Made by a program: the position numbers and the translations under genes. Of a stretch of DNA of 64,000 nucleotides, positions 17,398-27,040 are shown in pieces. Under the pieces are notes generated by a model. The model worked only from the letters and a program-made list of their open reading frames with translations. It ran no database searches and was not told the origin of the DNA. The DNA comes from Bog-473 sp963741995 (GTDB taxonomy: Bacteria; Actinomycetota; Acidimicrobiia; Acidimicrobiales; RAAP-2): positions 1 through 64,000 of the forward strand of contig CAVUKI010000003.1 of assembly GCA_963741995.1 (NCBI GenBank). The letters are read 5' to 3'. The number at the start of each line of letters is the position of its first letter. Position 1 is the first letter of the stretch.

Positions 17398-18957
17398 ATG
17401 ACCCTGATCCTCAAGCCCGGCACAACCTGGAGCGACGCCTACGCCAGGTGCCGTTCCGTCGCTGCAGAGGCCTTCGGCCCAGAGCACCTGCGCAACCTGG
17501 CCAGGGGCGAGTGGTCCGATGTCGGGCGGACGGTCCCTCACGTGAGCCCGGTCGACGGCATGACGATGGTGGGTCCGTCCATGGTCGACGCCCACGTTGC
17601 CGTCGAAGCCATCGAGTACGCCTGCGTGGCGCACCACGCCTGGAGCCGCACTCCGCTCGACCGCCGGCGGGGGCTGGTGCACGAAGCCCTCGAGCTCATG
17701 GGCGCCCAACGTGAACTGCTGGCCCTGCTCTTGGTACACGAGATCGGCAAGCCCTGGCGCCTCGCCCTCGCGGATGTTGATCGCTGCCTCGATGGGGTCC
17801 GCTGGTACGTGGACGTGATTGAGGACCAGCTCGCGGCGTTCGGCCAGCCCCGCGGCCCGCTGCCCGGGCCGGTCTCGAATATCTCCAGCTGGAACTACCC
17901 GATGAGCGTCCAGATCCACGCCGAGCTTGTCCAGCTGCTCTGTGGGAATGCAGTGGTGGCCAAGACCCCCTCGCAGGGGGGATTTCACTGTCTCACCTTG
18001 GCCCACGCGCTCATGCACAGGGTCGGCCTGCCAGTGACGCTCCTCTCAGGTGAGGGTGCAGAGATCGGCGAGGCGCTGGTGCGCACTCCAGGAATCGGGG
18101 CCATTGCCTTCGTCGGAGGGCGAGCGACGGGGAGGCGGGCGGCAATCTCCATGGCCGACCCGCGGCTGCGCCACGTGTACGAACAAGAGGGGCTCAATGC
18201 GCTCGGTGTCTGGGACTACTCGGACTGGGACACCCTCACAACCCAGATCACCAAGAGCTTCGAGTACGCCAAGCAGCGCTGCACCGCCTATCCGCGTTTT
18301 GTCGTCCAGAGGAAGCTCTTCCCAGACTTCTACGAGGCCTATCGCCGGGGTATCGCGGGTGTGAGCTTCGGCAACCCGCTGGCCGTGGCCACGGCCGACG
18401 ACCCGTTGCCCGAGCTCACGTTCGGGCCGGTCATCAACGCGGCCAAGGCGGCACGACTGCGCGTCCAACTCGAAGAGGCCTTGGGAGGTGGCGCTATCCC
18501 GCTGCATTTGGGGTCGCTCGGTGACGGCTGGCTGCTCCATGACCAAGACGCCGGCGCCTATAGCCCACCGGCCTGCGTCCTCGCACCGTCCACCTCGTGG
18601 TCGCTGCACCACTCCGAGCCGTTCGGACCGCTCGACTCGGTGGTCGTCGTCGATTCTGAAGCCGAGCTCATCAGCGCCATGAACGTCTCGAACGGGTCGC
18701 TGGTCGCCACCATCTCAACGGACGACCTGGACTTCGCCGAGCAACTGCGTACCCAGATCCAGGCTTTCAAGATCGGCGTCAACACGTTGCGGAGCCGCGG
18801 GGACCGCCAGGAGGTCTTCGGCGGGCTGGGCCAGTCCTGGAACGGCGCCTTCGTCGGGGGTGAGCTCTTGGTCCAGGCCCTCACGTATGGACCCGAAGGA
18901 GCCGACGAGGATCTTTACGGGAACTACCCGGCGCGTCTCGTCCTGCCGTCTCGCTAG
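17398..18957 (+). CDS. Aldehyde dehydrogenase family protein
   Basis: 519 residues from ATG 17398 (GGAG upstream); ATG 17344 would give 537. The NAD(P)-dependent aldehyde dehydrogenase fold is recognised by NISSWNYPMSVQIHAELVQL and AVVAKTPSQG (cofactor lysine region). The catalytic glutamate lies in YEQEGLNALG (near residue 263) and the catalytic cysteine in YAKQRCTAYPRFVVQ (near 295). LEPFGP-like text is represented by SEPFGPLDSVVV. Members oxidise aldehydes to acids. The start of a catabolic gene group running to 28 kb. Its stop codon overlaps that of the convergent nitronate monooxygenase gene. Substrate unknown. Confidence 0.88.
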   Translation: MTLILKPGTTWSDAYARCRSVAAEAFGPEHLRNLARGEWSDVGRTVPHVSPVDGMTMVGPSMVDAHVAVEAIEYACVAHHAWSRTPLDRRRGLVHEALELMGAQRELLALLLVHEIGKPWRLALADVDRCLDGVRWYVDVIEDQLAAFGQPRGPLPGPVSNISSWNYPMSVQIHAELVQLLCGNAVVAKTPSQGGFHCLTLAHALMHRVGLPVTLLSGEGAEIGEALVRTPGIGAIAFVGGRATGRRAAISMADPRLRHVYEQEGLNALGVWDYSDWDTLTTQITKSFEYAKQRCTAYPRFVVQRKLFPDFYEAYRRGIAGVSFGNPLAVATADDPLPELTFGPVINAAKAARLRVQLEEALGGGAIPLHLGSLGDGWLLHDQDAGAYSPPACVLAPSTSWSLHHSEPFGPLDSVVVVDSEAELISAMNVSNGSLVATISTDDLDFAEQLRTQIQAFKIGVNTLRSRGDRQEVFGGLGQSWNGAFVGGELLVQALTYGPEGADEDLYGNYPARLVLPSR

Positions 18958-20005
18958 TCGAGGGCGTGTGCATCCCGCTCTGGCAGGAACCGGCCCAGAG
19001 CAGTCACCACTTCGTAGAACGCACGCACCGTTTCGTGCACGATCTGGCGAACGGGGAGGACCTCCGCCACACGACCGGCGACCTGTCCCCCGAAGGCGAA
19101 TCCAGCATCGAGATCCCCTTCGAAATAGAGCTTCAAGACTCCCTCCATGCCAACGGTCCGCCCCCGACAACCGATGGCTCCTTCTCCAGTCCCTCGCTGA
19201 AGCGAGTTCGCATGACCCGGTAGGCCGGACTCGAGTGGGCACTGAGTACCACGGTGTCCGTGGCATCGGCGTCGGTCACCAATCGTTTGTAGTTGTGGTG
19301 GACCGGTGACTCCGCCGCACTGACCATGCGGGTCCCCATCTGGACGCCTTCCGCGCCCAACGCGAAGGCGGCAGCCATGGAAATGCCGTCGACGATCCCG
19401 CCAGCGGCGATCACCGGGAGATCGAACGCACTGCAGATCTGGGGCAACAAGACAATCGTCGAGACGGGTCTCGTGCTCTTGAACCCACCACCTTCTCCCC
19501 CCTCGACCACCAAACCATCGACCCCAGCGTCAACGGCTTTCTGGGCGGCGCGCAACGAAGGAACCACATGGAACACGGTGATCCCGGCGTCATGGAGTTG
19601 GTGGGTGTAACGGGCCGGGTCCCCAGCGGAGGTGGTGACGAACCCGACGCCTTGTTCGGCCACGAAGTCGACGATGTTGGGGTCGGACACGAGCATCTGG
19701 GCGATATTCACACCCCACGGCTTGTCGGTTCGATCGCGCATCGCCGCCATCTCTTCCCGGACCTCATCGAGGCGGCCCGAAGAGGTTTCGATGATCCCGA
19801 AGCCCCCCGCATTTGAGACGGCGGATGCAAGCTGTGCCCGGGCGATGAATCCCATCGGCGCTTGGAGCAACGGGTAGTCGACACCGAGCAGTTCGGCGAC
19901 ACGTGTGCGCAGGGGTGGCGGAGGCTCAGTACCGATCTCGCCAACATATCGAGGAGTCGCGAGGGCCGCTGTTACCATCGCCGGGCCAGCCGGATCGACG
20001 GTCAA
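18954..20005 (-). CDS. Nitronate monooxygenase (one frameshift)
   Basis: About 350 residues. An FMN TIM barrel with YPLLQAPMGF at the N-terminus, VGFVTTSAGDPARYTHQLHD, GLVVEGGEGGGFKS, LPVIAAGGIVDG and ALGAEGVQMGTRMVSAAESP follows the 2-nitropropane dioxygenase/nitronate monooxygenase family closely. These enzymes oxidise alkyl nitronates to carbonyl compounds and nitrite; some relatives are enoyl reductases. The main frame ends at 19133. The next frame supplies the missing C-terminus (GVLKLYFEGDLDAGFAFGGQ, then IVHETVRAFYEV) and stops at 18954, so one base shift lies near 19143. The first residues before AELLGVDYP are variable, and ATG 19978 is an alternative start. Confidence 0.85.
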
Positions 20006-20049
20006 CCCGGCCAGATCGGTACAAAAGAAAGGAGGACGTGCGGACCCCC

Positions 20050-20499
20050 ATGAGAGCGGTCGAGTTACGCGAGCTGCTCCTGGTCACGATCGAGGTGCGC
20101 CCCGTCGTCGACCTGGGTGGTGGACGCAGATTCGTGGCCTTCGACGGAGGCACCTTCGAGGGGAGGGACGGCTTGTCCGGCTCCGTTCTCGAGGGCGGCG
20201 TGGACTGGCAAACCGTCCGCGCGGACGGGGTCCTGGAGATCGACGCCCACTACACGCTCCAAACCGAAGCGAACGAGGCGATCGAGGTCGTGTCACAGGG
20301 TGTCCGCAAGGCAGCTGCGTCAGTCGCCGCGCGGTTGGCCCAGGGTGACCTGGTCCCGCCGGACGAGTACTACTTCCGAACCCTGGTCCGACTGTCGACC
20401 GCGGCGCCGGAGCTGAGCTGGCTGAACGACCTCATCGGCGTCTCGACCGGCGAGCGGGAACGCAACACCGTCCGTATCCACATCCATCAGGTCCTGTGA
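20050..20499 (+). CDS. DUF3237 domain protein
   Basis: 149 residues. It fits DUF3237 over its whole length: LLLVTIEVRPVVDLG at the start, FVAFDGGTFEG, then GGVDWQTVRADGVLEIDAHY, YTLQTEANEAIEVVSQGVR and YYFRTLVRLSTAAPELSWLN. The family is a small beta-barrel of unknown activity, often encoded beside catabolic oxidoreductases. ATG 20050 lies after AGGAGG; GTG 20038 is in frame but too close to that site. Its stop overlaps the start of the flavin monooxygenase, so the two are coupled. Confidence 0.85.
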   Translation: MRAVELRELLLVTIEVRPVVDLGGGRRFVAFDGGTFEGRDGLSGSVLEGGVDWQTVRADGVLEIDAHYTLQTEANEAIEVVSQGVRKAAASVAARLAQGDLVPPDEYYFRTLVRLSTAAPELSWLNDLIGVSTGERERNTVRIHIHQVL

Positions 20500-21755
20500 A
20501 CACCATGGCGTCCGGCGCGGTCGTCGGCGCCGGGATCGGCGGCCTGGCGACCGCCCTCAGCTTGCACCAGGTCGGTGTGCAGGTGGACGTGTTCGACTCG
20601 ACGCCCGTGCTGCGTCCTCTGGGCGTCGGCATCAACCTGCTCCCTCATGCCGTGCGCGAACTCGATGCGCTCGGCCTCCTCGGTGAGCTCAGCGCACATG
20701 CCATCGCTCCGTCGGTTCTGGTCTACTGCACCAAGAGGGGGCAAGAGATCTGGCGGGAGCCGCGCGGGGTCGTCGCGGGCTACCGCTGGCCGCAGCTCTC
20801 CATTCACCGCGGCATCCTGCAGGAGGTACTCCGGAAGGCCGTGGTCGAGCGCCTGGGGGCGGACGCGCTCCATCTCGGCCGCCGGCTCGTCCGGGTCGGG
20901 GGCAGTGACGAGCGGCCGGTAGCGGAGTTCGACGATGGGGAGGTCGAAGCCGAATTCATCGTCGCTGCCGACGGCATCCACAGCGCGGCGAGGGCTCAGC
21001 ACTATCCCGACGAGGGGCGCTTCCTCTGGAACGGGTCGCTGCTCTGGCGCGGCATCGCCGAGATCGAGCCCGTCCTGGACGGGCATTCCATGATCTGGGC
21101 CGGCCATCCGGAGCAGAAGTTCGTCGGCTACCCGATCGCCGACCTGCCGGGGGGCAGGCAGCGCTTCAACTTCATCGCGGAACTGAAGCGGCCAGACTCC
21201 GACCTCGCCCGTGCGGAGGATTGGAATCGCCGGGGCTCACTCGACGACTTCCTGCCCCCGTTCAAAGAATGGGACTTCGGTTGGCTGGACGTGCCCGGCA
21301 TTGTGGAGGCGGCACCGGAGACGTTCCTCTTCCCCATGGTGGATCGCGAGCCGATTCCGCAATGGACCTTCGGCCGGACCACGCTCCTGGGTGACGCCGC
21401 GCACCCGATGTATCCCATCGGTTCCAACGGCGCCTCCCAGGCCATTCTCGACGCCCGCGTCCTGGCGGGCTGTATCGGACGCAACAGGGGCGACCTCAAT
21501 GAGGCCCTGCGCCGTTATGAGGAGGCTCGACGTCCGGCCACGGCGGCCATTGTGCGGGCGAACCGAGGATTCGGGCCCGAGCTCCCCATGAAGCTCGTCG
21601 AGGAGCGGGCGCCCCATGGCTTCGCGCACATCGCCGAGGTGATCTCCACCGAAGAGATCGCCGACGTCACCGAGAAGTACCGCGCCACGGCGGGCTTCTC
21701 ACTCGCCGCACTCCAGCGTGGCACGTCACTCATCGAGGATCCGTACCCCCTCTGA
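20496..21755 (+). CDS. Class A flavin-dependent monooxygenase
   Basis: 419 residues from GTG 20496 (ATG 20505 possible). It has the FAD fingerprint VVGAGIGGLATALSLHQVG at the N-terminus, the mid motif EFIVAADGIHSAAR (DG motif) and TTLLGDAAHPMYPIGSNGAS (GD motif) near residue 295. This is the para-hydroxybenzoate-hydroxylase class of NAD(P)H-dependent aromatic hydroxylases. The likely role is hydroxylation of an aromatic or polyketide-like compound. It is coupled to the DUF3237 gene upstream, with an SDR 90 bases downstream. Confidence 0.9.
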   Translation: MNTMASGAVVGAGIGGLATALSLHQVGVQVDVFDSTPVLRPLGVGINLLPHAVRELDALGLLGELSAHAIAPSVLVYCTKRGQEIWREPRGVVAGYRWPQLSIHRGILQEVLRKAVVERLGADALHLGRRLVRVGGSDERPVAEFDDGEVEAEFIVAADGIHSAARAQHYPDEGRFLWNGSLLWRGIAEIEPVLDGHSMIWAGHPEQKFVGYPIADLPGGRQRFNFIAELKRPDSDLARAEDWNRRGSLDDFLPPFKEWDFGWLDVPGIVEAAPETFLFPMVDREPIPQWTFGRTTLLGDAAHPMYPIGSNGASQAILDARVLAGCIGRNRGDLNEALRRYEEARRPATAAIVRANRGFGPELPMKLVEERAPHGFAHIAEVISTEEIADVTEKYRATAGFSLAALQRGTSLIEDPYPL

Positions 21756-21845
21756 CCGGCGGCCGGGCGTGGCGCAGCGCCACGTCGTGGGACAAGATGC
21801 ACGAAATGAGACCTTCCGAACACATTTCCATGGGGAGCTAACGAG

Positions 21846-22640
21846 GTGGACGGCGCAGAAGCCCAGCGGTTCTCCGGCCAGGTCGCCATCGTCACCGGTT
21901 CGACCGCCGATCCGAGCATTGGCCGGGCGAGCGCCCTTCGCCTGGCCCGCGAGGGTGCGTCGGTCGTGATCAACGGCCGCGATGATGACCGGGTGCGATC
22001 GGCCGAGGATGCCTTCCGCTCCGAGGGACTCGATGTCGTCGGTGTCGTCGGGTCCATGGACTCCGAACAAGCCGTCGCACTGCTCACCGACCGGGCGATG
22101 GAGGTCTTCGGGCGCATCGACCTGGTCGTCAGCACGGTGGGTGGCGCCCCCTACCCGCACTCATTCGGCACCCTCACCGAGGAGCAGCTCCTCGAGACCT
22201 TCCGGCTCAACACCTGGCCTACGCTGGCCCTGGTCCGCGCCGCGCTCGCTCGAGGGCTCGCCGACAACGCCGGCTCAGTGGTGACCATCTCGAGCGGGTC
22301 ACCGCGCAAGACCACTTCGGCCATGGTTTCCTACGCGGCGGCCAAGGCTGCGCTGAACGCCATGACGCGCACCATTGCGTCCGATCTGGCGGGCCAGGGA
22401 GTGCGGCTGAATGCCGTGAGTCCCGGCTTGGTGCGGACCACCGCAACGCGGCCGATCTGGAAGACGGACGCCGGCGTGGCAGCAGGATCGGCGCTCCCCC
22501 TGGGGCGGCTCACCGAAGCGGAGGACATCGCGGCGGCCGTCTGCTTCCTTCTGTCCGACGACGCGCGGCAGATCACCGGGATCACACTCGACGTCGATGG
22601 GGGGAACCATCTCTCGAGCGGATGGACGCCGATCCGGTAG
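21846..22640 (+). CDS. SDR family oxidoreductase
   Basis: 264 residues from GTG 21846 behind GGGAG. The Rossmann start is slightly unusual: VAIVTGSTADPSIGRASA, with TGST..PSIG in place of TGxxxGIG. The catalytic block is complete: VVTISSGSP (Ser near 149) and YAAAK (Tyr ~163, Lys ~167). AVSPGLVRT and the C-terminal TLDVDGG are standard for classical SDRs. It is an NAD(P)-dependent alcohol/ketone oxidoreductase of unknown substrate. Its stop touches the stop of the convergent LLM gene. Confidence 0.9.
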   Translation: MDGAEAQRFSGQVAIVTGSTADPSIGRASALRLAREGASVVINGRDDDRVRSAEDAFRSEGLDVVGVVGSMDSEQAVALLTDRAMEVFGRIDLVVSTVGGAPYPHSFGTLTEEQLLETFRLNTWPTLALVRAALARGLADNAGSVVTISSGSPRKTTSAMVSYAAAKAALNAMTRTIASDLAGQGVRLNAVSPGLVRTTATRPIWKTDAGVAAGSALPLGRLTEAEDIAAAVCFLLSDDARQITGITLDVDGGNHLSSGWTPIR

Positions 22641-23716
22641 CTACGAAGTGTGACCACCGGCCGAGAGCAGCGCCTTCCGCAACGGCACCGCAACCGTCGA
22701 ACCGATCTGCTCGATCTGCTCGCGCACCTGTCCGGGTGCCATGCCCGGGAGCTGCACCCGAAGATTCAGCGCGTCGGCCCCGACTTCGCTCATGGTCGCC
22801 GCCAGCCGCTCCACCACTTCGCGCGCGGCTCATCGGACGCGACGGTCTGATCCGCGCCGAACGAGCCCGCCCCCGTGGCGTAACTCTCATAGACCGCCCG
22901 CTGGTCCTCGACCAGTCCGGACTGCACACGGCCCAGCCACACCCGACGGATCAGCACTTTGGCGCCCGTGCCTCCGGCTTCATCAAATGCCCGCGTCAGA
23001 CGGGCCAGCCGCTCCGGCGCCGACATGCCCTCCATGAGGATTCCCGCGCCGCACCGGGCCGCCCGGGCGGCGGCGGCCACCGAGACCGCGGCGCTGAGCA
23101 CGGGGATCGGCGCGTTCCGGCAGGCCAGAAGGGCGGGGTCCCCGTCGAGCTCGCCCAGGTCCTCACCCCGCAGCATGGCCACAAGCCGTGGCAGCTCCGC
23201 CTTGAATGTCTCGACCGCATCGGCCTGGCTCACGCCGGCCACGTCGAAGTCCAGGGGAAGGGCTCCGGCCGCCACCCCGAGCCCGACGCGACCGCGATGG
23301 CGTGCCTGCAGCCACGCGACCTCCTCGGCCACCAGCGCGGTGGACCGCAGCGGCAGCAGGAGTGGCGCCGCGGCGGCCCAACCCCTTGCGTGCTCGGCCA
23401 GGACGAACGACGTCATCTGCAAGGGCTGGGCCATGTACCCGGCGAAGCCACCATGATGTTCACTGGTCATGACCCCGTCGAATCCGTTGTCGAGCGCGAC
23501 ACCGGCTTGCGCGCAGATCTCGCTGACGACGGCATCTGCGCGGAGCTCATTGTGCGGGTAGAGCCGGATGGAGACCGATCCCGGCTCGAAGGGGCAGGAA
23601 GTCTCGGAAGATTGGGGTGCACCGGCACGCCGGCGCGGTCGGGGCTTCTCGCGCTCGTCGGCCTGCACGCACACGATCCTAGGAGGCTCGACCCGTACGA
23701 TATGAACTGATGACAA
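22641..23716 (-). CDS. LLM-class flavin-dependent oxidoreductase (one frameshift)
   Basis: About 358 residues at most. The luciferase-like TIM barrel is seen in GFDGVMTSEHHGGFAGYM, ARGWAAAAPLLLPLRSTALV and VGLGVAAGALPLDFDVAGV (family pattern R..VG.G.G). Members use FMN or F420 to oxidise substrates such as sulfonates or aldehydes, or reduce F420-dependent targets. After SDEPRAK the frame shifts near 22812. The next frame gives the C-terminus (EVVERLAATMSEVGADALNL) and stops at 22641. The N-terminus is uncertain: ATG 23716 gives about 45 extra residues of low-complexity text before the domain, and no better start with a ribosome site was found. Confidence 0.78.
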
Positions 23717-23772
23717 CGCCGATCGGGCTGTGACGACCGCCGCCGGCGCACGACCCGAGAAGAAAGACCGTG

Positions 23773-24516
23773 ATGATCTGCACGTACGGACCTCATCCCG
23801 ACCAGTACGCCGAACTGCACCAGCCCGAAGGCGATCAGCCGGGTGTCGCAGTGATCATCCACGGTGGATTTTGGCGGGCTGCCTATGACGCCTCGCTCGG
23901 GCGAGAACTGGCGAGGGATCTCGCCGAAAGGGGTTGGACGACCTACAACGTCGAATACCGACGGGTCGGCAAGGGTGGCGGGTGGCCCACCACCCTGCAG
24001 GACGTGTCAGATGCCGTTGACCTGCTGTCCGAGCTCGACCTTGATCTCTCGCGGGTGGTCGCGATCGGTCATTCGGCCGGAGGGCAGCTGGCCGCCTGGG
24101 CTGCGGGGCGCTCCGGCCTGCCCTCGTCTGCTCCAGGTTCCTCGCCGCGGGTCCCGCTGACTGGCGTTGTGACGCAGGCTGGAGTCCTCGATCTCCGCAC
24201 GGGTGCCGCGAGGAGCGTCGGTGGTTCGGCCATACCGGATCTCCTGGGTGGCAGCCCCGATGAGGTGCCGGAACGTTACGACTGGGCGGATCCGATCGTC
24301 CGCGTGCCGTTACCCGTTCCCGTCGTCTGCGTCCACAGTCGTGCAGACGAGTCCGTACCGTTCGCCCAGAGTGAGGCCTACGTCACGGCAGCAGGGGACG
24401 CGGGAGGCTCCGTCGAACTGGTGGAGTTCGACGGTGATCACATGGCGCACATCGATCCGACTTCAAAAGCGTGGGCCGCCGTCGTGGCCGCGCTGCCTCG
24501 ATTCTTGAATCCCTGA
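23773..24516 (+). CDS. Alpha/beta hydrolase (esterase / kynurenine-formamidase-like)
   Basis: 247 residues. The oxyanion-hole motif HGGFW and the nucleophile elbow GHSAGG (Ser near residue 106) are those of the BD-FAE / kynurenine formamidase-like esterases. The acid and base appear as RADESVPF and DGDHMAHI near the end, so the triad looks complete. It hydrolyses an ester or amide; the substrate is unknown. GTG 23770 is one codon upstream of ATG 23773. It lies between an LLM flavoprotein (divergent) and a second SDR, within the catabolic group. Confidence 0.88.
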   Translation: MICTYGPHPDQYAELHQPEGDQPGVAVIIHGGFWRAAYDASLGRELARDLAERGWTTYNVEYRRVGKGGGWPTTLQDVSDAVDLLSELDLDLSRVVAIGHSAGGQLAAWAAGRSGLPSSAPGSSPRVPLTGVVTQAGVLDLRTGAARSVGGSAIPDLLGGSPDEVPERYDWADPIVRVPLPVPVVCVHSRADESVPFAQSEAYVTAAGDAGGSVELVEFDGDHMAHIDPTSKAWAAVVAALPRFLNP

Positions 24517-24681
24517 TGTGCGGTGCACCTCCTCATCGATGAGCTGCGTCACCGCCGCACGCACGGCTCCCCCGGGCGCGGGCCCATCGCGAGAGCAGGT
24601 CGTGAAACATGATGCGTTCGGTACACTTTCGAGCGGCGGGTCGCCTCGGCCCCGGCCACGACACGCAGGAGACCTGTTCTG

Positions 24682-25491
24682 ATGACCACGGCTCACTACG
24701 AATGCCTCGCGGGCAAAGTTGTACTCGTCACCGGCGCAAGTCGGGGCATTGGGCGCGGCATCGCTGGTGCGTTCGGGGACCAAGGGGCGCACGTCCTGGT
24801 CAATAGTCGGACCCAAGAGGGGGCGATCGAGACCGTCGAAGAGATCGTGGCGAAGGGTGGCAGCGCCGAAGCAGCGGTGGCCGACGTCGGTGACCCCGAG
24901 GCAGCGCGGGCGCTGATCGCCGCGATCGTTGCGCGCCATGCTCGTCTTGATGTGCTCGTCAACAACGCCGGCGTCGGTCCCATGGTCCCCCTCCTCGAAA
25001 TGAGCCAGCGCACGTGGGAGGAGATGCAGCGTGTGAATGAGTGGGCGCTCTTCCACTGCGGCCAACCGGCGGCGCGGCAGATGGTCGCCCAGGGTGGTGG
25101 TGCGATCGTCGTGATCGGCTCCCCGGGTGCAGTCGACGCCTACGATGGCCAATCGGCATATTGCGCGTCGAAAGCCGGCCTACAGATGCTGGCCATGGGA
25201 ATGGCATGGGAGTGGGGGCCGCTCGGCGTGAGGACGAACGTGGTGCAGCCGGGCTGGATCGAGACGTCGCTCAATCGCAAGTACCTGTCTGAATCCGACG
25301 TCCGCGACCGCGTGACAAGAGAAATCCCGCTCCGGCGCATAGGCGCACCCGATGACGTGACACCGGCTGTGCTCTGGTTGTCCTCGGAGGGTGCCTCCTA
25401 CGTCAATGGCGCCACCATTGCGGTCGACGGTGGGCAGCTTGCAGGACGACCGAGAGTTGTGTCGAAGCGACTGGACTGGGCGAGACAGTAG
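24682..25491 (+). CDS. SDR family oxidoreductase
   Basis: 269 residues from ATG 24682, behind GGAG. A textbook classical SDR: VVLVTGASRGIGRGIAGAF, LDVLVNNAGVG, IVVIGSPGAVDAYDGQSAYC with YCASK as the catalytic Tyr-Lys pair (Tyr near 160), VVQPGWIETSLN and ATIAVDGGQL. It likely oxidises or reduces an alcohol or ketone with NAD(P). The usual SS before the Tyr is represented by GS. It is convergent with the glycosyltransferase gene, with a hairpin between the two stops. Confidence 0.92.
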   Translation: MTTAHYECLAGKVVLVTGASRGIGRGIAGAFGDQGAHVLVNSRTQEGAIETVEEIVAKGGSAEAAVADVGDPEAARALIAAIVARHARLDVLVNNAGVGPMVPLLEMSQRTWEEMQRVNEWALFHCGQPAARQMVAQGGGAIVVIGSPGAVDAYDGQSAYCASKAGLQMLAMGMAWEWGPLGVRTNVVQPGWIETSLNRKYLSESDVRDRVTREIPLRRIGAPDDVTPAVLWLSSEGASYVNGATIAVDGGQLAGRPRVVSKRLDWARQ

Positions 25492-25504
25492 GCGTCTCTC
25501 GCGT

Positions 25505-25527
25505 TGGCGTCCATCAAATGGGCGCCA
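25505..25527. terminator. Hairpin between convergent genes
   Basis: TGGCGTCCAT and ATGGGCGCCA form a ten-base stem with one T-G wobble around the loop CAA. It fills the 36-base gap between the stops of the SDR (25491) and the glycosyltransferase (25528), where a bidirectional terminator is expected. No T tract follows, which is common in high-GC actinobacteria. Confidence 0.5.
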
Positions 25528-26775
25528 TCAGACTCGGGCTGCGTCGGATGGCACCAGCCCAGCCAGGTCTTCCAACTCCATGACGACGTCGAGGGGCTGG
25601 TGTTCCCGGGCGAGGATTGAGGCCAGGCGCAATGCATTCTCCCTGTAGTCGCCGTGGTGGAGCACTTCGGCAATGGCGAGACGGATCTCGGCGGACGAAG
25701 CGGTGGGCGAGAGCTGGATACCTGTTTGCTGGTTGACCACGCGTTCTGCGGTGGCGTCCTGGTCGCGCCCCATTGGAATACACACCATGGGCACGCCGGC
25801 GGCGAGAGCCTTCATGGTCGTCCCATGTCCACAGTGGGACACCACGACAGACGCCTCTTTGAGCAGCACGTTGTGGGGAGCCGACTGCACGACGGCGACG
25901 TTCGGTGTCGCGACGAACTCGCACGGCTTGAGCATCAGACCCAGCGCCACCACGCCTCGCACCTTCATTGAGGAGAGTGCGTCGATCACCCGCTGCAGCA
26001 GCGGTCCCTGGTCCTGGAACACCGAGGTGAACGCGACCAGCACGAGAGGATCCGTGTTGCTCTGGGGCCACGGGGACGACCAAGGCTCGGTCCAGGTGGG
26101 GTCGTCGAGAACCGGACCGACGTAACGCACGTTGCTCGGGACCAACCGAGAAGCAGGGTCAAAGGTCTCGCTGCTGAGCACCACAATGCGGTTGGCATCG
26201 AGAATCTGGTCGTAGAACGAACTGAGCGGCTCCAATCCGTATTCCGCCCTGGCCGCATTGAGATCGGGCAGCCCCGCGTTGACCACGCGATTGACGAATT
26301 TGAGCACCGCCCTCGTCCCTGTTCCCGGGGTCGGCACCACCCACAGATTGGGGATGAAGACGGCAACGGGAAGCCCCACTGCTTCCGCCGCGATGACCGA
26401 TCCGAACATTTGGGCGTCCGCCAGAACGGCATCAGGTCCGAATGCCTCGATGACGGCAGCCGTGTCAGCTGCGAAGGCCGACGCCGGGCCGGACATCAGG
26501 TGGTCACGGAGAAGCCTCAGCGCGTCGAGCTGGTCTTTCGCCTCCCAATCCTTGACAGGATCGTCGGCCACATCGAGTGTGGTTCGGTGCGGTGCTCGAG
26601 ACCACGGCGAAAAGCTGCATCCCGCGGCTCTCGCCGCATCGGCGAGTGTGGGATCGCCCAGGACGTGCACCTGATGGCCACGTTCGACGAGTCGCCTGGC
26701 GACTCCCAGTTCCGGCGGCGCGTTCCCACCCCCGTCCCACAGGGTCATCAGAAATCGGCGCGGACGACTCTTCAT
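25528..26775 (-). CDS. GT1-family (UGT/MGT-like) glycosyltransferase
   Basis: 415 residues from ATG 26775 (GAGG upstream). The GT-B fold of macrolide and UGT-type glycosyltransferases is shown by the N-terminal RRFLMTLWDGGGNAPPELGV, and HQVHVLGDPTLADAA. In the C-half there is VVSHCGHGTTMKALAAGVPM plus IPMGRDQDATAERVV, which is the nucleotide-sugar binding signature. Such enzymes move a sugar from NDP-sugar to lipophilic acceptors, including drugs and sterols. It may detoxify or finish a product of the adjacent oxidoreductases; that is inference. An in-frame ATG at 26835 would add 20 residues with no domain. Confidence 0.88.
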   Translation of the reverse strand: MKSRPRRFLMTLWDGGGNAPPELGVARRLVERGHQVHVLGDPTLADAARAAGCSFSPWSRAPHRTTLDVADDPVKDWEAKDQLDALRLLRDHLMSGPASAFAADTAAVIEAFGPDAVLADAQMFGSVIAAEAVGLPVAVFIPNLWVVPTPGTGTRAVLKFVNRVVNAGLPDLNAARAEYGLEPLSSFYDQILDANRIVVLSSETFDPASRLVPSNVRYVGPVLDDPTWTEPWSSPWPQSNTDPLVLVAFTSVFQDQGPLLQRVIDALSSMKVRGVVALGLMLKPCEFVATPNVAVVQSAPHNVLLKEASVVVSHCGHGTTMKALAAGVPMVCIPMGRDQDATAERVVNQQTGIQLSPTASSAEIRLAIAEVLHHGDYRENALRLASILAREHQPLDVVMELEDLAGLVPSDAARV

Positions 26776-27040
26776 GAAGTTCCTCAAGTTCTTCACACGC
26801 TTTATACGCTGGGCAACGCGCTCGAGATCGCCCATGGGATCGCACGATCGCTCGCGCCGCTACGGCCGAGACGCAGGACGACCATCATCCTGCCTTCCCG
26901 GCTCCATGAATTGTCGGTCGCTCCCAGGGAAAGCTGAAGGAGCAAGAGCAGAAGGGCTGGAGCAAGCGTTCCCCAGCCCGGAGGGGGTGCCCGGACGCCA
27001 GCAACGAGCGATCGTTCGTCAGCGATGCGGATGTCGGGGC
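26776..27040. other. Intergenic stretch
   Basis: 265 bases between the glycosyltransferase start and the stop of the DapB-like gene, both on the minus strand. It should carry the glycosyltransferase promoter. No convincing -35/-10 pair or repeat was found by eye. Confidence 0.3.
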
